From JASHPR01 sp963842355 (GTDB lineage: Bacteria > Actinomycetota > Actinomycetes > Streptosporangiales > Streptosporangiaceae), in the NCBI GenBank assembly GCA_963842355.1, contig CAWJGC010000007.1:124001-188000 (forward strand): 64,000 bases of DNA, given 5' to 3'. Positions 9,400 through 18,425 of this stretch are shown here, piece after piece; position 1 is the first letter of the stretch, and each line of letters begins with the position of its first letter. The notes under the pieces were generated by a model, which searched no databases, was not told where the DNA came from, and saw nothing but the letters and a program-made list of their open reading frames with translations. Made by a program: the position numbers and the translations under genes.

Positions 9400-10962
9400 A
9401 TGACGGCATACGAGACCGAGCCTGCGGCCGCCGAACCGGCCAGTCGCGTGGCCGACCTCACCAGACGGCTGGTTCCGCCGGTTCCCGGCAGCGCCATCTG
9501 GGGCTGGGTCGGGCCACTGCTGGTCACCGCGTTCGGGGCCTACCTGCGCTTCGGCCGGCTGAGCGTTCCCCCTTCCGTCGTCTTCGACGAGACGTACTAC
9601 GTCGGCGACGCGTACGGGATCCTGCGTCACGGCGTCGAGATCAACCACGTCAAGAACGCCGACACGCTCCTGGCTCAGGGCAAGACGGACATCCTCGCCC
9701 GGGGCGGCGAACTCGTGGTGCACCCCCCGGTCGGGAAGATCATCATCGCCGGCGGGGAATGGCTGTTCGGCCTGACGCCGTTCGGGTGGCGGTTCGCGGT
9801 CGCCCTGGCCGGCTCGCTGGCCATCCTGATGACGGCCAGGATCGCGCGCCGGATGACCAGGTCCACCATGCTCGGCTGCGTGGCCGGGCTGCTGCTGGCG
9901 GTGGACGGCCTGGAGCTCGTGATGAGCCGCACGGCCCTGCTCGACATCTTCGTGATGTTCTGGGTGCTGGCCGCGTTCGGCTGCCTGGTGATCGACCGGG
10001 ACGGCGCCCGGGCCAGGATCGCGGCGGCCGCGGCCGCAGCGGACGTGGACGAGACGGGCCCGAATCTCGGTGTGCGCTGGTGGCGCGTGCTGGCCGGACT
10101 GTGCCTCGGCCTCGCCGTCGCGTCGAAGTGGAACGGGATCTGGTACCTGCCCGGGTTCGCTCTGCTCGGCTTCGCCTGGGACCTGGGGGCGCGCCGGGCC
10201 GCGGGGTTCCGCGCTCCGGTCCGGGGCGCGCTGCAGCGCGACGTGACCTGGATGCCGGTCTCGTTCGTGCTCGCTCCGCTGGCCGCCTACCTGGCGTCGT
10301 GGAGTGGCTGGTTCGCCTCGCCGTACGGCTTCGACCGGAACTGGGCGGCGCTGCACGGCAACCACACCCCGGTCTGGTCGGCCCTGGACTCGCTGTATCA
10401 GTACAACAGGTACATGCTCCAGTTCGGCCTCGGCCTGACCACGGGGCATCCGTACAAGTCGCAGCCGTGGACCTGGCTGCTCATCAGCCGGCCGGTTTCG
10501 TTCTACTACGCGACCCCGAAGACCTGTGGCGTGCCCTCCTGCTCCCAGGAGGTGCTGGCCATCGGCACGCCGCTGATCTGGTACGCGTCCATCCCTGTGC
10601 TCGTGGCCTGCCTGGCCTGGTGGCTGCTGCGCCGGGACTGGCGGGCGGGCGCCGTGCTGATGGGCGTCGCGGCCGGGTGGCTGCCGTGGTTCTGGTTCGC
10701 CCTGCACGACCACCGGACCGAGTTCTACTTCTACGCGGTGACCTTCGACCCGTTCCTGGTCATCGCCATCACCCTGTGCCTCGGGCTGATCGTCGGCCCG
10801 GCCCGTGCCCTCCCGGCGCGGCGGGCCACCGGAGCCGTCATCGCGGGCGGCTACCTGCTGGCGGTCCTGTGGGATTTCTACTACATGTACCCGGTGCTGG
10901 CGGCCCGGGTCATCCCGTACACCTCGTGGCTGTCCCGGATGTGGTACCACGGCTGGATCTGA
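9400..10962 (+). CDS. Protein O-mannosyltransferase (GT39/PMT family)
   Basis: A polytopic membrane enzyme of 520 residues that transfers mannose from polyprenyl-phosphate-mannose to Ser/Thr of exported proteins, as shown for the homologue Rv1002c. The catalytic acidic pair is in FDETYYVGDAYG in the first outside loop. HPPVGK and several Trp/Tyr-rich hydrophobic helices follow, and the C-terminal four-helix PMT domain ends in MWYHGWI. The ATG at 9400 is chosen over a frame running far upstream, because residues before it are the antisense of rsmI. Its start lies 81 bp from the divergent rsmI start. Confidence 0.92.
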   Translation: MTAYETEPAAAEPASRVADLTRRLVPPVPGSAIWGWVGPLLVTAFGAYLRFGRLSVPPSVVFDETYYVGDAYGILRHGVEINHVKNADTLLAQGKTDILARGGELVVHPPVGKIIIAGGEWLFGLTPFGWRFAVALAGSLAILMTARIARRMTRSTMLGCVAGLLLAVDGLELVMSRTALLDIFVMFWVLAAFGCLVIDRDGARARIAAAAAAADVDETGPNLGVRWWRVLAGLCLGLAVASKWNGIWYLPGFALLGFAWDLGARRAAGFRAPVRGALQRDVTWMPVSFVLAPLAAYLASWSGWFASPYGFDRNWAALHGNHTPVWSALDSLYQYNRYMLQFGLGLTTGHPYKSQPWTWLLISRPVSFYYATPKTCGVPSCSQEVLAIGTPLIWYASIPVLVACLAWWLLRRDWRAGAVLMGVAAGWLPWFWFALHDHRTEFYFYAVTFDPFLVIAITLCLGLIVGPARALPARRATGAVIAGGYLLAVLWDFYYMYPVLAARVIPYTSWLSRMWYHGWI

Positions 10963-11013
10963 CCTTGCTGTGCCTCCCGCTCACCCCCGGGGCGCCTGGA
11001 GGCCCGGCGGCTC

Positions 11014-11039
11014 GGGAACCTGAACGTCAGCTAAGTGTT
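11014..11039 (+). promoter_or_regulatory. Possible SigR/SigE-type ECF promoter
   Basis: GGGAAC at 11014-11019 and GTT at 11037-11039 are 17 bases apart. This resembles the GGAAY-N16-19-GTT promoters used by actinobacterial SigR/SigE-type factors, and it lies 148 bp before a SigR-like gene. It would fit autoregulation. The spacer is short for SigR, and GGGAAC/GTTCCC is also simply an inverted repeat, so this stays tentative. Confidence 0.3.
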
Positions 11040-11186
11040 CCCGCTGCGTCACCGCAATGTTGCGCAGATCACGCATCGATATGGCAATCCCGTGCGTCTA
11101 TAAGGTGAACGGCAACAAGCGAGCTGAAGCGGCGCCCTGGGGAGCCCGGAGGCAAGTGAGCACAGTACCGAGCGAGTGGAGCGACG

Positions 11187-11798
11187 ATGAGGCCGGACGA
11201 CCAGATGCCGGACCGTAAGGCGGCATTCGAGCAGGACGTCGTGCCCGTCATGGGCCAGCTCTACCCGGCCGCGCTCCGCATGACCAAGAACGCCAGCGAC
11301 GCCGAGGATCTCGTGCAGGAGACGATCGCCAAGGCGTACGCCGCCTTCCATCAGTTCCGGCCGGGCACGAACCTCCGGGCCTGGCTGCACAGAATCCTGG
11401 CGAACACGTTCATCAACGGCTACCGGAAGCGGCGGCGCGAGCCCGCGGCGGCGCTCGGCGCGGACTTCGCCGACGACTGGCAGGTCGGCGCCGATCCGCT
11501 GTCCCCGCCCGCACGCTCGGCGGAGGCGGAGGCGCTGGACCGGCTGGCCGACTCCGAGATCCTCCGCGCGCTGCGTGACCTTCCTGAGGAGTTCCGGGTG
11601 GCCATCTACCTCGCTGACATCGAGGGTTACCCCTACAAGGAGATCGCGGAGATGATGGGCACGCCGATCGGCACCGTGATGTCGCGGCTGCACCGAGGCC
11701 GGAGCCGGCTCCGCGAGAAGCTGGCCTCCTGCGCACCGCGGCGCGCCCTCACCTCACGCGGATACCAGACGCGGGGCTACCCGGCCCTGTCCAGCTGA
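11187..11798 (+). CDS. ECF RNA polymerase sigma factor, SigR/SigH-like
   Basis: An extracytoplasmic-function sigma factor of 203 residues. Region 2 is seen as ALRMTKNASDAEDLVQET with KAYAAFHQF and RAWLHRILANTFIN. Region 4 is LPEEFRVAIYLADIEGY with IGTVMSRLHRGRSRL. The wording in region 2 is close to Streptomyces SigR and mycobacterial SigH, which control the disulfide-stress response. Those genes are normally followed by the zinc anti-sigma RsrA/RshA; here the next gene is on the other strand and none is present. ATG 11187 has GGAG at 11178-11181. Confidence 0.92.
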   Translation: MRPDDQMPDRKAAFEQDVVPVMGQLYPAALRMTKNASDAEDLVQETIAKAYAAFHQFRPGTNLRAWLHRILANTFINGYRKRRREPAAALGADFADDWQVGADPLSPPARSAEAEALDRLADSEILRALRDLPEEFRVAIYLADIEGYPYKEIAEMMGTPIGTVMSRLHRGRSRLREKLASCAPRRALTSRGYQTRGYPALSS

Positions 11799-11844
11799 CC
11801 GCGGGCTCGCTACCTGCCGCACGGCCCGCGCCCGCCGGGGACGG

Positions 11845-14800
11845 CTAGCCGCCGAAGATCCTGTCGCACACGCGGGCTGCGGCCTTACCGTCGTCCAGCG
11901 GACAGAACCTGGCGGTGAACGCCGCATGGTCGGCCTTGTGCCGGGCGGTCACGGAATCGATGTCGGCGATCGCCGACACCACCTCCCCCGACGTGGCCAG
12001 CACCGGGCCGGGCGCTTCCGCCTCGAAGTCGAAGTAGAAGCCGCGCAGGTGATCACGGTACTGCTCCAGGTCGTAGGCGTAGAAGATCATCGGCTTCCCG
12101 GTGGGCGCGAAGTCGAACATCACCGAGGAGTAGTCGGTCACCAGGACGTCGCTGACCAGGAACAGCTGCGAGATATCCGGATAGCCGGTCACGTTGATCG
12201 CGAAACCGGGCCGGGGACCGGCCGGCACGTCCTCGGCCATGTGGTGATGGCCCCGGACCAGGAACACGTGGTCGTCGCCGAGTTCCCGCCACGCGCGTTC
12301 GAGGTCGAGCCTGAGGTCGAAGCGGTACCGCCCCGAGGCGTAGTACTGGTTGTCCCGCCACGTCGGTGCGTACAGCACCACCCGCTTGCCCTCCGGCAGG
12401 CCGATCCGCCGCCGGACGTCGGCCGCCAGGCGGCCGGCGCCGCCGCTGTGCAGCACGTCATTCCTCGGGTAGCCCGACTCCAGGATCTCGCCGTCGTACC
12501 GGAACGCCCGGCGCATGACCTGCGTGCTGAACGGGTTGGGCGAGAGCAGCAGGTCCCACCGGGCCACGTCTTCGGCCAGCACGTCGAAGTACCGCATCCC
12601 GCTGATGAACTGCGGCTGGTCGATGTCAAAGCCGATCCGCTTGAGCGGCGTGCCGTGCCAGGTCTGCACGTAGACCTGGCCGTCCCGCTTGTGATAAGTC
12701 CCGCCCATGTCGTCGTTGGCGATCAGGTATGCCGAGCGGGCCAGCGCCTCGAAGTAGTCTTCGGTCCCCGTGAGCACCGTCCGCGATCCGTCTGGAGCGG
12801 GCACCGAGTAGTCCCCTACCGCCCAGATGTGCTCCCGGTCGTCGCCGCGGCGGCGCAGTTCCTCCGCGATCGCGAGCGGGTTGTCCCCGCACTGCTTCCC
12901 CTTCCAGCTCACGAAGACGACCGAGTCCCGGAGCGGGAGCTTGTGCAGCAGCGGGTAGTAGACGCCGCGCAGCACCCGCCGCTGCACCCGTCCGTGCTCG
13001 GTGAGCTTGAGCGCGGAGCCGACGGTCAGCAGCGGCGTGTCGTATCCCGACGTGGTGAACCGGTAGGTCTTGGGCCCCACGATGTGCTTCCGGTCGCCGA
13101 CCTCGGCCAGCCGGGCGTGATCGTAGCCCGGCGCGATCACCTCGCCCCCGGCCGCTCCGGCCCGGCGCACGAACAGCTCCCAGGTTCCGTCCCGCAGCGG
13201 CAGCTTCCGCCCGAACGACGGCAGGCCGGCCGCGTCGATGTCGATGGTGAACCGGTCGCCGTCCCGCTCGCACGCCACCACGTGCTGCTCGGTGGAAGAA
13301 CGACGGCAGAGCACCGCCTCGAACGGGCCGGCCACGGTGGCCGGGTACCGGCCGCGCAGCGTCAGCCGGCCGTCGGCGCTCCACGAGTGTTCCTCGATGA
13401 CCGGGCGCAGTCCGCGGCGGACGATCATGGCGTTGCCGTACCTGGTCCGCTCGACGGCGATCTCCTGGTGACCCGCCAGGTACCGGAACTCGGCCTGCCC
13501 GGCCGGGAAGGCCACCCGCATCCGCGGCCCGCCCCCGACCTCGACGTGCAGGTCCCACTCGACCCCGGCGTCGCTGGCCTCGCCGCCCTGGGTGCCGGCC
13601 CGGCGGCCTTCCCCGGCCTCCCCGCTGACCCCGCCTGCCTCGCCCGGCCTGCCTGCCCGCCCGGCCGTTGCCCCGCCCACGCCGTTTGCCCGCCCACGCC
13701 GTTTGCCCCGCCCACGCCGTTTGCCCCGCCCACGCCGTTTGCCCCGCCCACGCCACCCTTGGCGAGCACGCGCAGCGGCATCTCGCCCCGGACCCGCGCC
13801 GCCCCGCCACCGCTCATCCGCTCGACGGTGGCGGGGAACCGGTGCGTCACCGCGCCTTTCGGCCGGGCGAGCACGAACTCGGCGCGAGCGTGGGCGTCCA
13901 TCGGGTCGACGTCCACGTCGAGCACGAGCCTGCTGCCCGCGTGCTCGCACCCGTGCAGCATGGCCGGCGTCCTGGTCAGTGCGACCCGCAGCCGCCGGCC
14001 CGCCCACCGGGCGCCGAACCTGACCCCGGGAGCGACCTGGAGGAATTCCGGCCGCTCGGCCGGGCCGCGCACGGGCGTGTGCAGCCGGGCCAGCCGCCAC
14101 ACCCCGCGCCCGCGGACCAGCACGAAGCAGTCCCACTCCCCGGTGAGCCAGCGACGGCCGACCCGGAACCAACGGGAGCTGATCTCGGCGCGGAAACCCG
14201 CCCAGTCATAGGAGTACCGGTGCTGTCTCGACCACCTGGTCGCGTCCTGGTGCCAGAGCGAGCGCGCCGGGACGACGGCGATCGGCCACCGCCTGCGCCC
14301 GGCCGGCCGGAGGATTATGATCTTGGATGTGTGCCTGCGCTTGGTGATGTCGATCGACGGCACGTACGCGCATCCGCGGATGACCAGCCGTTTCTTGTTC
14401 CAGCTCGTGCCTTCCACCCGCACGAACGGGTCGAGGTCCCGCCAGTAGGGGTGGTACACCCGGGCCGGTATGTTCAGCTGCCGACGGTCACCGCGGAACG
14501 GCAGGTCGGCCTGCAGCCTGAAGAATCTCCTGACCACCGGTATGGTCTTGACCGGCTGCCTGGCCTGCCACGCGGTGAACTCGAGTAACTGCTCCAACTG
14601 GCCCGCCTTGACCAGGTGGTAGGCGAGCTTGTGCGTGGACGGCAGCTTCGCCAGGACCCGCCGGGAGACCTGGCTCAGGTACCTGCCGCCGAGCACCATG
14701 AACTCGCTGCGGTAGGCGTCGCTGGTCCGGGACAGATCGCCGACGTAGAGCCACAGGTCGTTCACCAGCGCCTTGCGCTGATGCTCCCGAAGCAGCCTGG

Positions 14801-15539
14801 CCGTGGCGTGATCGCGCAGGAAACTGTCGATACTGAGCAGCGCGGCGACCCGGTCCCTGAAGTTGCCGATGTCCGTGCGCGACTGGGTGATCGACAGCGC
14901 GCCCTTCCCTCGCTCCCGCCAGTAGTAGATGGGGTCGGGGATCACGTCCACGGCCTGGGCCAGCACGTGCGCGCGCGTCATGGCCTGGAGGTCCTCCCAG
15001 GCCATGACCTCAGGAAAGGACATGCCGCTGGCGTTCCAGAACGACCGGCGGAAGAGCTTGTTCCACACCGAGACATCCCAGAACAGCTCGGGCGACCTGC
15101 TGATATGCGTTCCGATGCGCCTGGTCTTGATCGCCCGAGCGTGCATGCCCGACAAGGTGATCCCCGCCGGGCCGACCCGCTCGACGCCGCCCGACACGAA
15201 GTCCGACCCGGACGCCTGCAGGGTGCCCAGCATGATCTCGCACGCGTGGCCGGGCAGCAGGTCGTCCGCGTCGACGAAGGCCAGGAACTCGCCCGTGGCC
15301 TGCTCGACGCCCCGGTTGCGGGCGTATCCCGGACCCCCGTTCGGGACGCTGATCAGGGTGAACCTCGGGTCAGCCTCGGCCTGGCGCCGGGCGACCTCCG
15401 CGCTGCCGTCGGTGGAACCGTCGTCCACCATGATCACTTCGAGGCTGCCGAGAGTCTGCGCCGCGATGGACCGGAGGCAGTCCCCGAGTAGGTCCTCGTT
15501 GTTGTGGAACGGGACAACCACGCTGATCAGCGGAGCCAT
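11845..15539 (-). pseudogene. Bifunctional GT2 glycosyltransferase/CDP-glycerol glycerophosphotransferase, frameshifted
   Basis: A very large cell-wall polymer enzyme, 1231 residues if one base is restored. The N-terminal GT-A domain starts ISVVVPFHNNEDLLGDC and has VDDGSTDGS and FVDADDLLPG (DxD). The middle part is a beta-rich region. The C-terminal TagF-like domain has QTWHGTPLKRIG, SGYPRND, VLYAPTWRDNQYY and VTDYSSVMFDF, typical of CDP-glycerol:polyglycerophosphate transferases that build teichoic-acid-like chains. A one-base loss in the first unit of an 18-bp array at 13678-13748 splits the frame between the two halves. Both halves look intact, so error or slipped-strand variation are the options. 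The ATG at 15539 has a purine-rich upstream stretch. Confidence 0.88.
13678..13748. repeat. 18-bp tandem array with one 17-bp unit
   Basis: Four units of CACGCCGTTTGCCCCGCC. The unit at 13678-13694 is 17 bp because its C-run has three instead of four C. Units at 13695, 13713 and 13731 are full length. On the coding strand it gives a Gly-Val-Gly-Gly-Ala-Asn hexapeptide repeat. The short unit is exactly where the GT2/TagF reading frame is lost. Confidence 0.93.
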
Positions 15540-15697
15540 TTCGTCTCTTTCTTCCCGGAGCGTGAACGATTAGCCACGCTGCGCGCATGCCGGGAAGCTT
15601 AGAAGATCAGGCGCGAGCCTGGCTATCCGTATGCGTCCTAATACTGGCTCACGCGGCCGACGGGGGCTCTCGCGACGAGGGCCGACTGCCGGGCCGC

Positions 15698-16462
15698 TTA
15701 CTCGCCGCGCCAGACGGGAGCCCGCTTCTCGGCGAAGGCGGCCGCGCCCTCCATGGCGTCAGCGGAGACGAACACCGGGCGGATCACCTCGCCCTGCCGG
15801 GCGAACGCCTCGCCGCTGTCCCAGTCCGCCGACTCGACGATGACCCGCTTGCTGGCGGCGAGCGCGAGCGGGGCGCACTGCGCCACCTGTGCGGCCAGGT
15901 CCCTGGCGCCGGCCAGGGCCTGACCGGGCGCGACCAGCCGGTTGACCAGGCCCGCCTGCTGGAGGCGCGCGGCGGAGAAGTGCTCGCCGGTCATGGCGAT
16001 CTCCATAGCCAGGTGGTAGGGAACCCGTCGCGGCAGCCGGAGCAGCCCGCCCGCGGCGGCCACGAGGCCCCGCCGGACCTCGGGCAGGCCGAACTTAGCC
16101 GTGTCGCTCGCGACGATCAGATCGCAGCTCAGGGCGATCTCGAAGCCGCCGGCGAGGGCGTACCCTTCGACCGCGGCGATCACCGGCTTGGTCGGCGGCC
16201 GCTCTGTGATTCCGGCGAAGCCGCGCCCTTCCACCACCGGCGAGTCACCGGCCAGGAAGCCCTTCAGGTCCATGCCGGCGCTGAACGTGCCGCCCGCGCC
16301 GGTCAGGATCAGCACTCGCACGTCGCCGGAGCCGTCGAGCGCCTCGACCGCGGCGGCGATGCCCCGGGCCACGTCGCCGTTCACCGCATTGCGTGCCTCG
16401 GGCCGGTTGATGGTGATGACGGCGATCCCGTCGTCTACCTCGGTGAGAACCGCGTCCGCCAT
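15698..16462 (-). CDS. Enoyl-CoA hydratase/isomerase family protein
   Basis: Crotonase-fold enzyme of 254 residues that hydrates or isomerises enoyl-CoA thioesters. It opens VITINRPEARNAVN. The oxyanion-hole segments are FSAGMDLKGFLAG and EGYALAGGFEIALSCD, and one catalytic Glu lies in GLPEVRRGLVAAAGG. It lies 52 bp downstream of a 3-hydroxyacyl-CoA-type dehydrogenase on the same strand, consistent with sequential steps of acyl-CoA oxidation. The ATG at 16462 overlaps the stop of a 10-codon mini-ORF (TAATG) that carries a GAGG ribosome site, suggesting translational coupling. Substrate chain length is unknown. Confidence 0.92.
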   Translation of the reverse strand: MADAVLTEVDDGIAVITINRPEARNAVNGDVARGIAAAVEALDGSGDVRVLILTGAGGTFSAGMDLKGFLAGDSPVVEGRGFAGITERPPTKPVIAAVEGYALAGGFEIALSCDLIVASDTAKFGLPEVRRGLVAAAGGLLRLPRRVPYHLAMEIAMTGEHFSAARLQQAGLVNRLVAPGQALAGARDLAAQVAQCAPLALAASKRVIVESADWDSGEAFARQGEVIRPVFVSADAMEGAAAFAEKRAPVWRGE

Positions 16463-16494
16463 TACTGCCTCACTGTGCGGAAGTTAACGGGCAT
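16462..16494 (-). other. 10-codon coupling mini-ORF before the crotonase gene
   Basis: ATG at 16494 followed by nine codons (peptide MPVNFRTVRQ) and a TAA overlapping the crotonase ATG. The mini-ORF's own leader and the crotonase leader are near-copies: GAGGCAG with two bases then ATG, preceded by CACAGY and TAAC. A short tandem duplication of the ribosome-binding region seems to have created it. Confidence 0.45.
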
Positions 16495-16514
16495 CGCTGC
16501 CTCGCTGTGGGACG

Positions 16515-17288
16515 TTACTTGGGCTGGAACCTGATGCCGCCGTCGAACCGGATCACCTCGGCGTTCACGTAGTCGTTCTCGACCAGCGACCGGACCAGGT
16601 GAGCAAACTCGGCGCCGGTGCCCATCCGCTTGGGGAACACGACCGGGGCGGCCAGCTTGGCCTTCCACTCATCACTGGCGGGCCCGGAACCGTAGATGGG
16701 CGTGTCGATGATGCCGGGGCAGATGGTGTTCACCCGCACCCCGATCGCTGCGAGGTCGCGGGCGGCCGGAACGGTCATGCCGATGATGCCGCCCTTGGAC
16801 GCCGAGTAGGCGACCTGGCCGGTCTGCCCTTCGAGGCCGGCCACCGAGGCGGTGTTGATGACCACCCCGCGCTGCCCGTCGGCGTCGGCGGGCTGCGTCC
16901 GGGCGATGGCCGCGGCGCCGATCCGCATCAGGTTGAACGTGCCGATCAGGTTGACGTCGATGACCTTCCGGTACGCGGCCAGGTTATGCGGGGTCCCGTC
17001 GCGGCCCACCGTGCGGGCCGCGAAGCCGATCCCGGCGCAGCTCACGACGGCCCGCAGCGGCGGGCCCGCGGAGGCGGCGGCATCGACGGCGGCCTGAACC
17101 GACTCCTCGTCGGAGACGTCGGTCCGGACAAAGAGGCCGCCGATGGTGTCGGCCACCGCCTTGCCACGTTCCTCGTTAAGATCAGCGACGACCACCCGGC
17201 AGCCTGCCGCGGCGAGTTCACGCGCGGTGGCCTCACCCAGCCCGCTCGCGCCGCCGGACACGATCGCTGCGGTCCCGTTCAGTTCCAT
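16515..17288 (-). CDS. SDR family oxidoreductase, 3-hydroxyacyl-CoA dehydrogenase-like
   Basis: Short-chain dehydrogenase of 257 residues. The NAD-binding motif is VSGGASGLGEATA, with Asp in VVVADLNEE favouring NAD over NADP. The structural motif is SCAGIG (NAG-like). The catalytic triad is Ser in TASVAG and Tyr-Lys in YSASKGG. Overall wording resembles HSD10-type 3-hydroxyacyl-CoA dehydrogenases. ATG 17288 is chosen because it directly precedes the first beta strand; the frame upstream is Pro/Gly-rich. It probably forms a two-gene unit with the following crotonase. Confidence 0.9.
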   Translation of the reverse strand: MELNGTAAIVSGGASGLGEATARELAAAGCRVVVADLNEERGKAVADTIGGLFVRTDVSDEESVQAAVDAAASAGPPLRAVVSCAGIGFAARTVGRDGTPHNLAAYRKVIDVNLIGTFNLMRIGAAAIARTQPADADGQRGVVINTASVAGLEGQTGQVAYSASKGGIIGMTVPAARDLAAIGVRVNTICPGIIDTPIYGSGPASDEWKAKLAAPVVFPKRMGTGAEFAHLVRSLVENDYVNAEVIRFDGGIRFQPK

Positions 17289-17501
17289 GGGCGGGAGCTT
17301 ACTGGGCCCGCCTCCCGGCGGACCGAACCGGGTTCGGGGGCCCGTGGCCGGCCAGGCCCGGGTCACGGGAGCGCCCCTCGAGCGTGCCGCGAATGGCGCT
17401 CATCCCGATCGCATCCCGGGGCATCGTGCCCGTTACCACGAAGGACGCCGCCAGGCGGCCCGGCCAGGGCGAGCACGGCCCTACCGAAGGTCCCGTACGC
17501 A

Positions 17502-17515
17502 GGGACATTGGTCTG
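17502..17515 (+). promoter_or_regulatory. DosR/DevR-like box
   Basis: GGGACATTGGTCTG is an imperfect inverted repeat with a four-base centre, close to the GGGACTTTNGTCC boxes bound by DosR/DevR hypoxia regulators. It lies 64 bp before the lipoprotein start, a suitable place for an activator. A second arm, GGTCCC, lies just upstream at about 17490. No dosR or dosS gene is in the window. Confidence 0.35.
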
Positions 17516-17578
17516 TAGCGCGGCGCAGCCGTGAGCAGGTGGACTGACCCCGGGCAGAGGACCCCAGGGAGGCCCCAA

Positions 17579-18154
17579 ATGATCCGCGCCCGGCTGACGA
17601 CCTGTGCCGCGGCGGCTGCGGCGGCGCTGCTGGCTGCCGCATGCGGCTCCGCGAACCCCGCGGCCAGCGGCATTCCCGGTGTCAGTTCACCGCCGGCCAC
17701 GCGCACGGCGAGCGGGGCGGCGCGGGCTACGGGCAGCCCCGGCCCGATGTCCGCATCCCCCACCGGCCCGGCCTCGCCCATCGTGGGCGGCACCACCTCC
17801 GCCAGCCCCGCGGCCACCACAGCCGCCTGCGCGGCCTTGGCCAGGCACACCTTCCTGCGTATCACCGCGGTGCGGTCCGGGATCAATGGCGTACTGACCG
17901 TGACCGGCCACCCCGCCTCCGTCGTCTGCGGCGGCGCCGACGACTACCACTACAACCTCGCCACGATGGCCGTGACCTGGCACGTGATGCAGGCCGCGCC
18001 CATCAAGGTCTTTCCGTTGCCCACGATGCACCTGGTGACAATCACCCATGCCGAGCTGGCTTCATACCTGGCCACAGACCAGGACACGCGGATCTTCCTT
18101 GTCACCGGGCCGATCAGCCGGATCACCGCCCTTCAAGAGGAGTTTCACCCATAG
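17579..18154 (+). CDS. Hypothetical lipoprotein
   Basis: A 191-residue protein starting at ATG 17579, six bases after AGGGAGG. A basic N-terminus (MIRAR) is followed by an Ala-rich hydrophobic stretch and the lipobox LAAACGS, then a Ser/Thr/Pro/Gly-rich linker to about residue 85. The C-terminal domain (ITAVRSGINGVLTVTG... to the end) contains two further Cys and no motif I recognise. It is probably exposed on the outer face of the membrane. A DosR-like box lies upstream. No function is proposed. Confidence 0.8.
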   Translation: MIRARLTTCAAAAAAALLAAACGSANPAASGIPGVSSPPATRTASGAARATGSPGPMSASPTGPASPIVGGTTSASPAATTAACAALARHTFLRITAVRSGINGVLTVTGHPASVVCGGADDYHYNLATMAVTWHVMQAAPIKVFPLPTMHLVTITHAELASYLATDQDTRIFLVTGPISRITALQEEFHP

Positions 18155-18338
18155 CGGTGGCTCGATCAGCCAGACGCCAAGTTCCGCGCGCCAGCCCGGT
18201 ACAGCGGCCGGTCGAGCCTCCGCTTTGTCAGTGGTCTCGCCTAGTGTCGGATCAGGACAGGTGCGGTGGTCACGGAATGCCAGTGCGCGGGCAGGCGCTA
18301 CCACCCGTGAATGGCGGACGTGACCGGCGTCTCGATTA

Positions 18339-18356
18339 CTTGAGATATATCTCGAG
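18339..18356 (+). promoter_or_regulatory. 18-bp palindromic operator upstream of the efflux gene
   Basis: CTTGAGATATATCTCGAG is a palindrome with one mismatched pair around a GATATATC core. Such cores are typical of PadR-type repressor sites. It ends 70 bp before the DHA2 transporter start, within an AT-rich island, and is the obvious candidate for its operator. No regulator gene is adjacent. Confidence 0.55.
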
Positions 18357-18425
18357 TTCTGGTTATCGTGAACGTCGTCGAACGCTCAGCTGGCCTGGCC
18401 GGGGCGGGAAGCCGAGGAGGACACG

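Noticed and set aside
15540..15697. Promoter for the GT2/TagF gene
   Set aside because: No -35/-10 pair with acceptable spacing could be found in the 158-bp gap.
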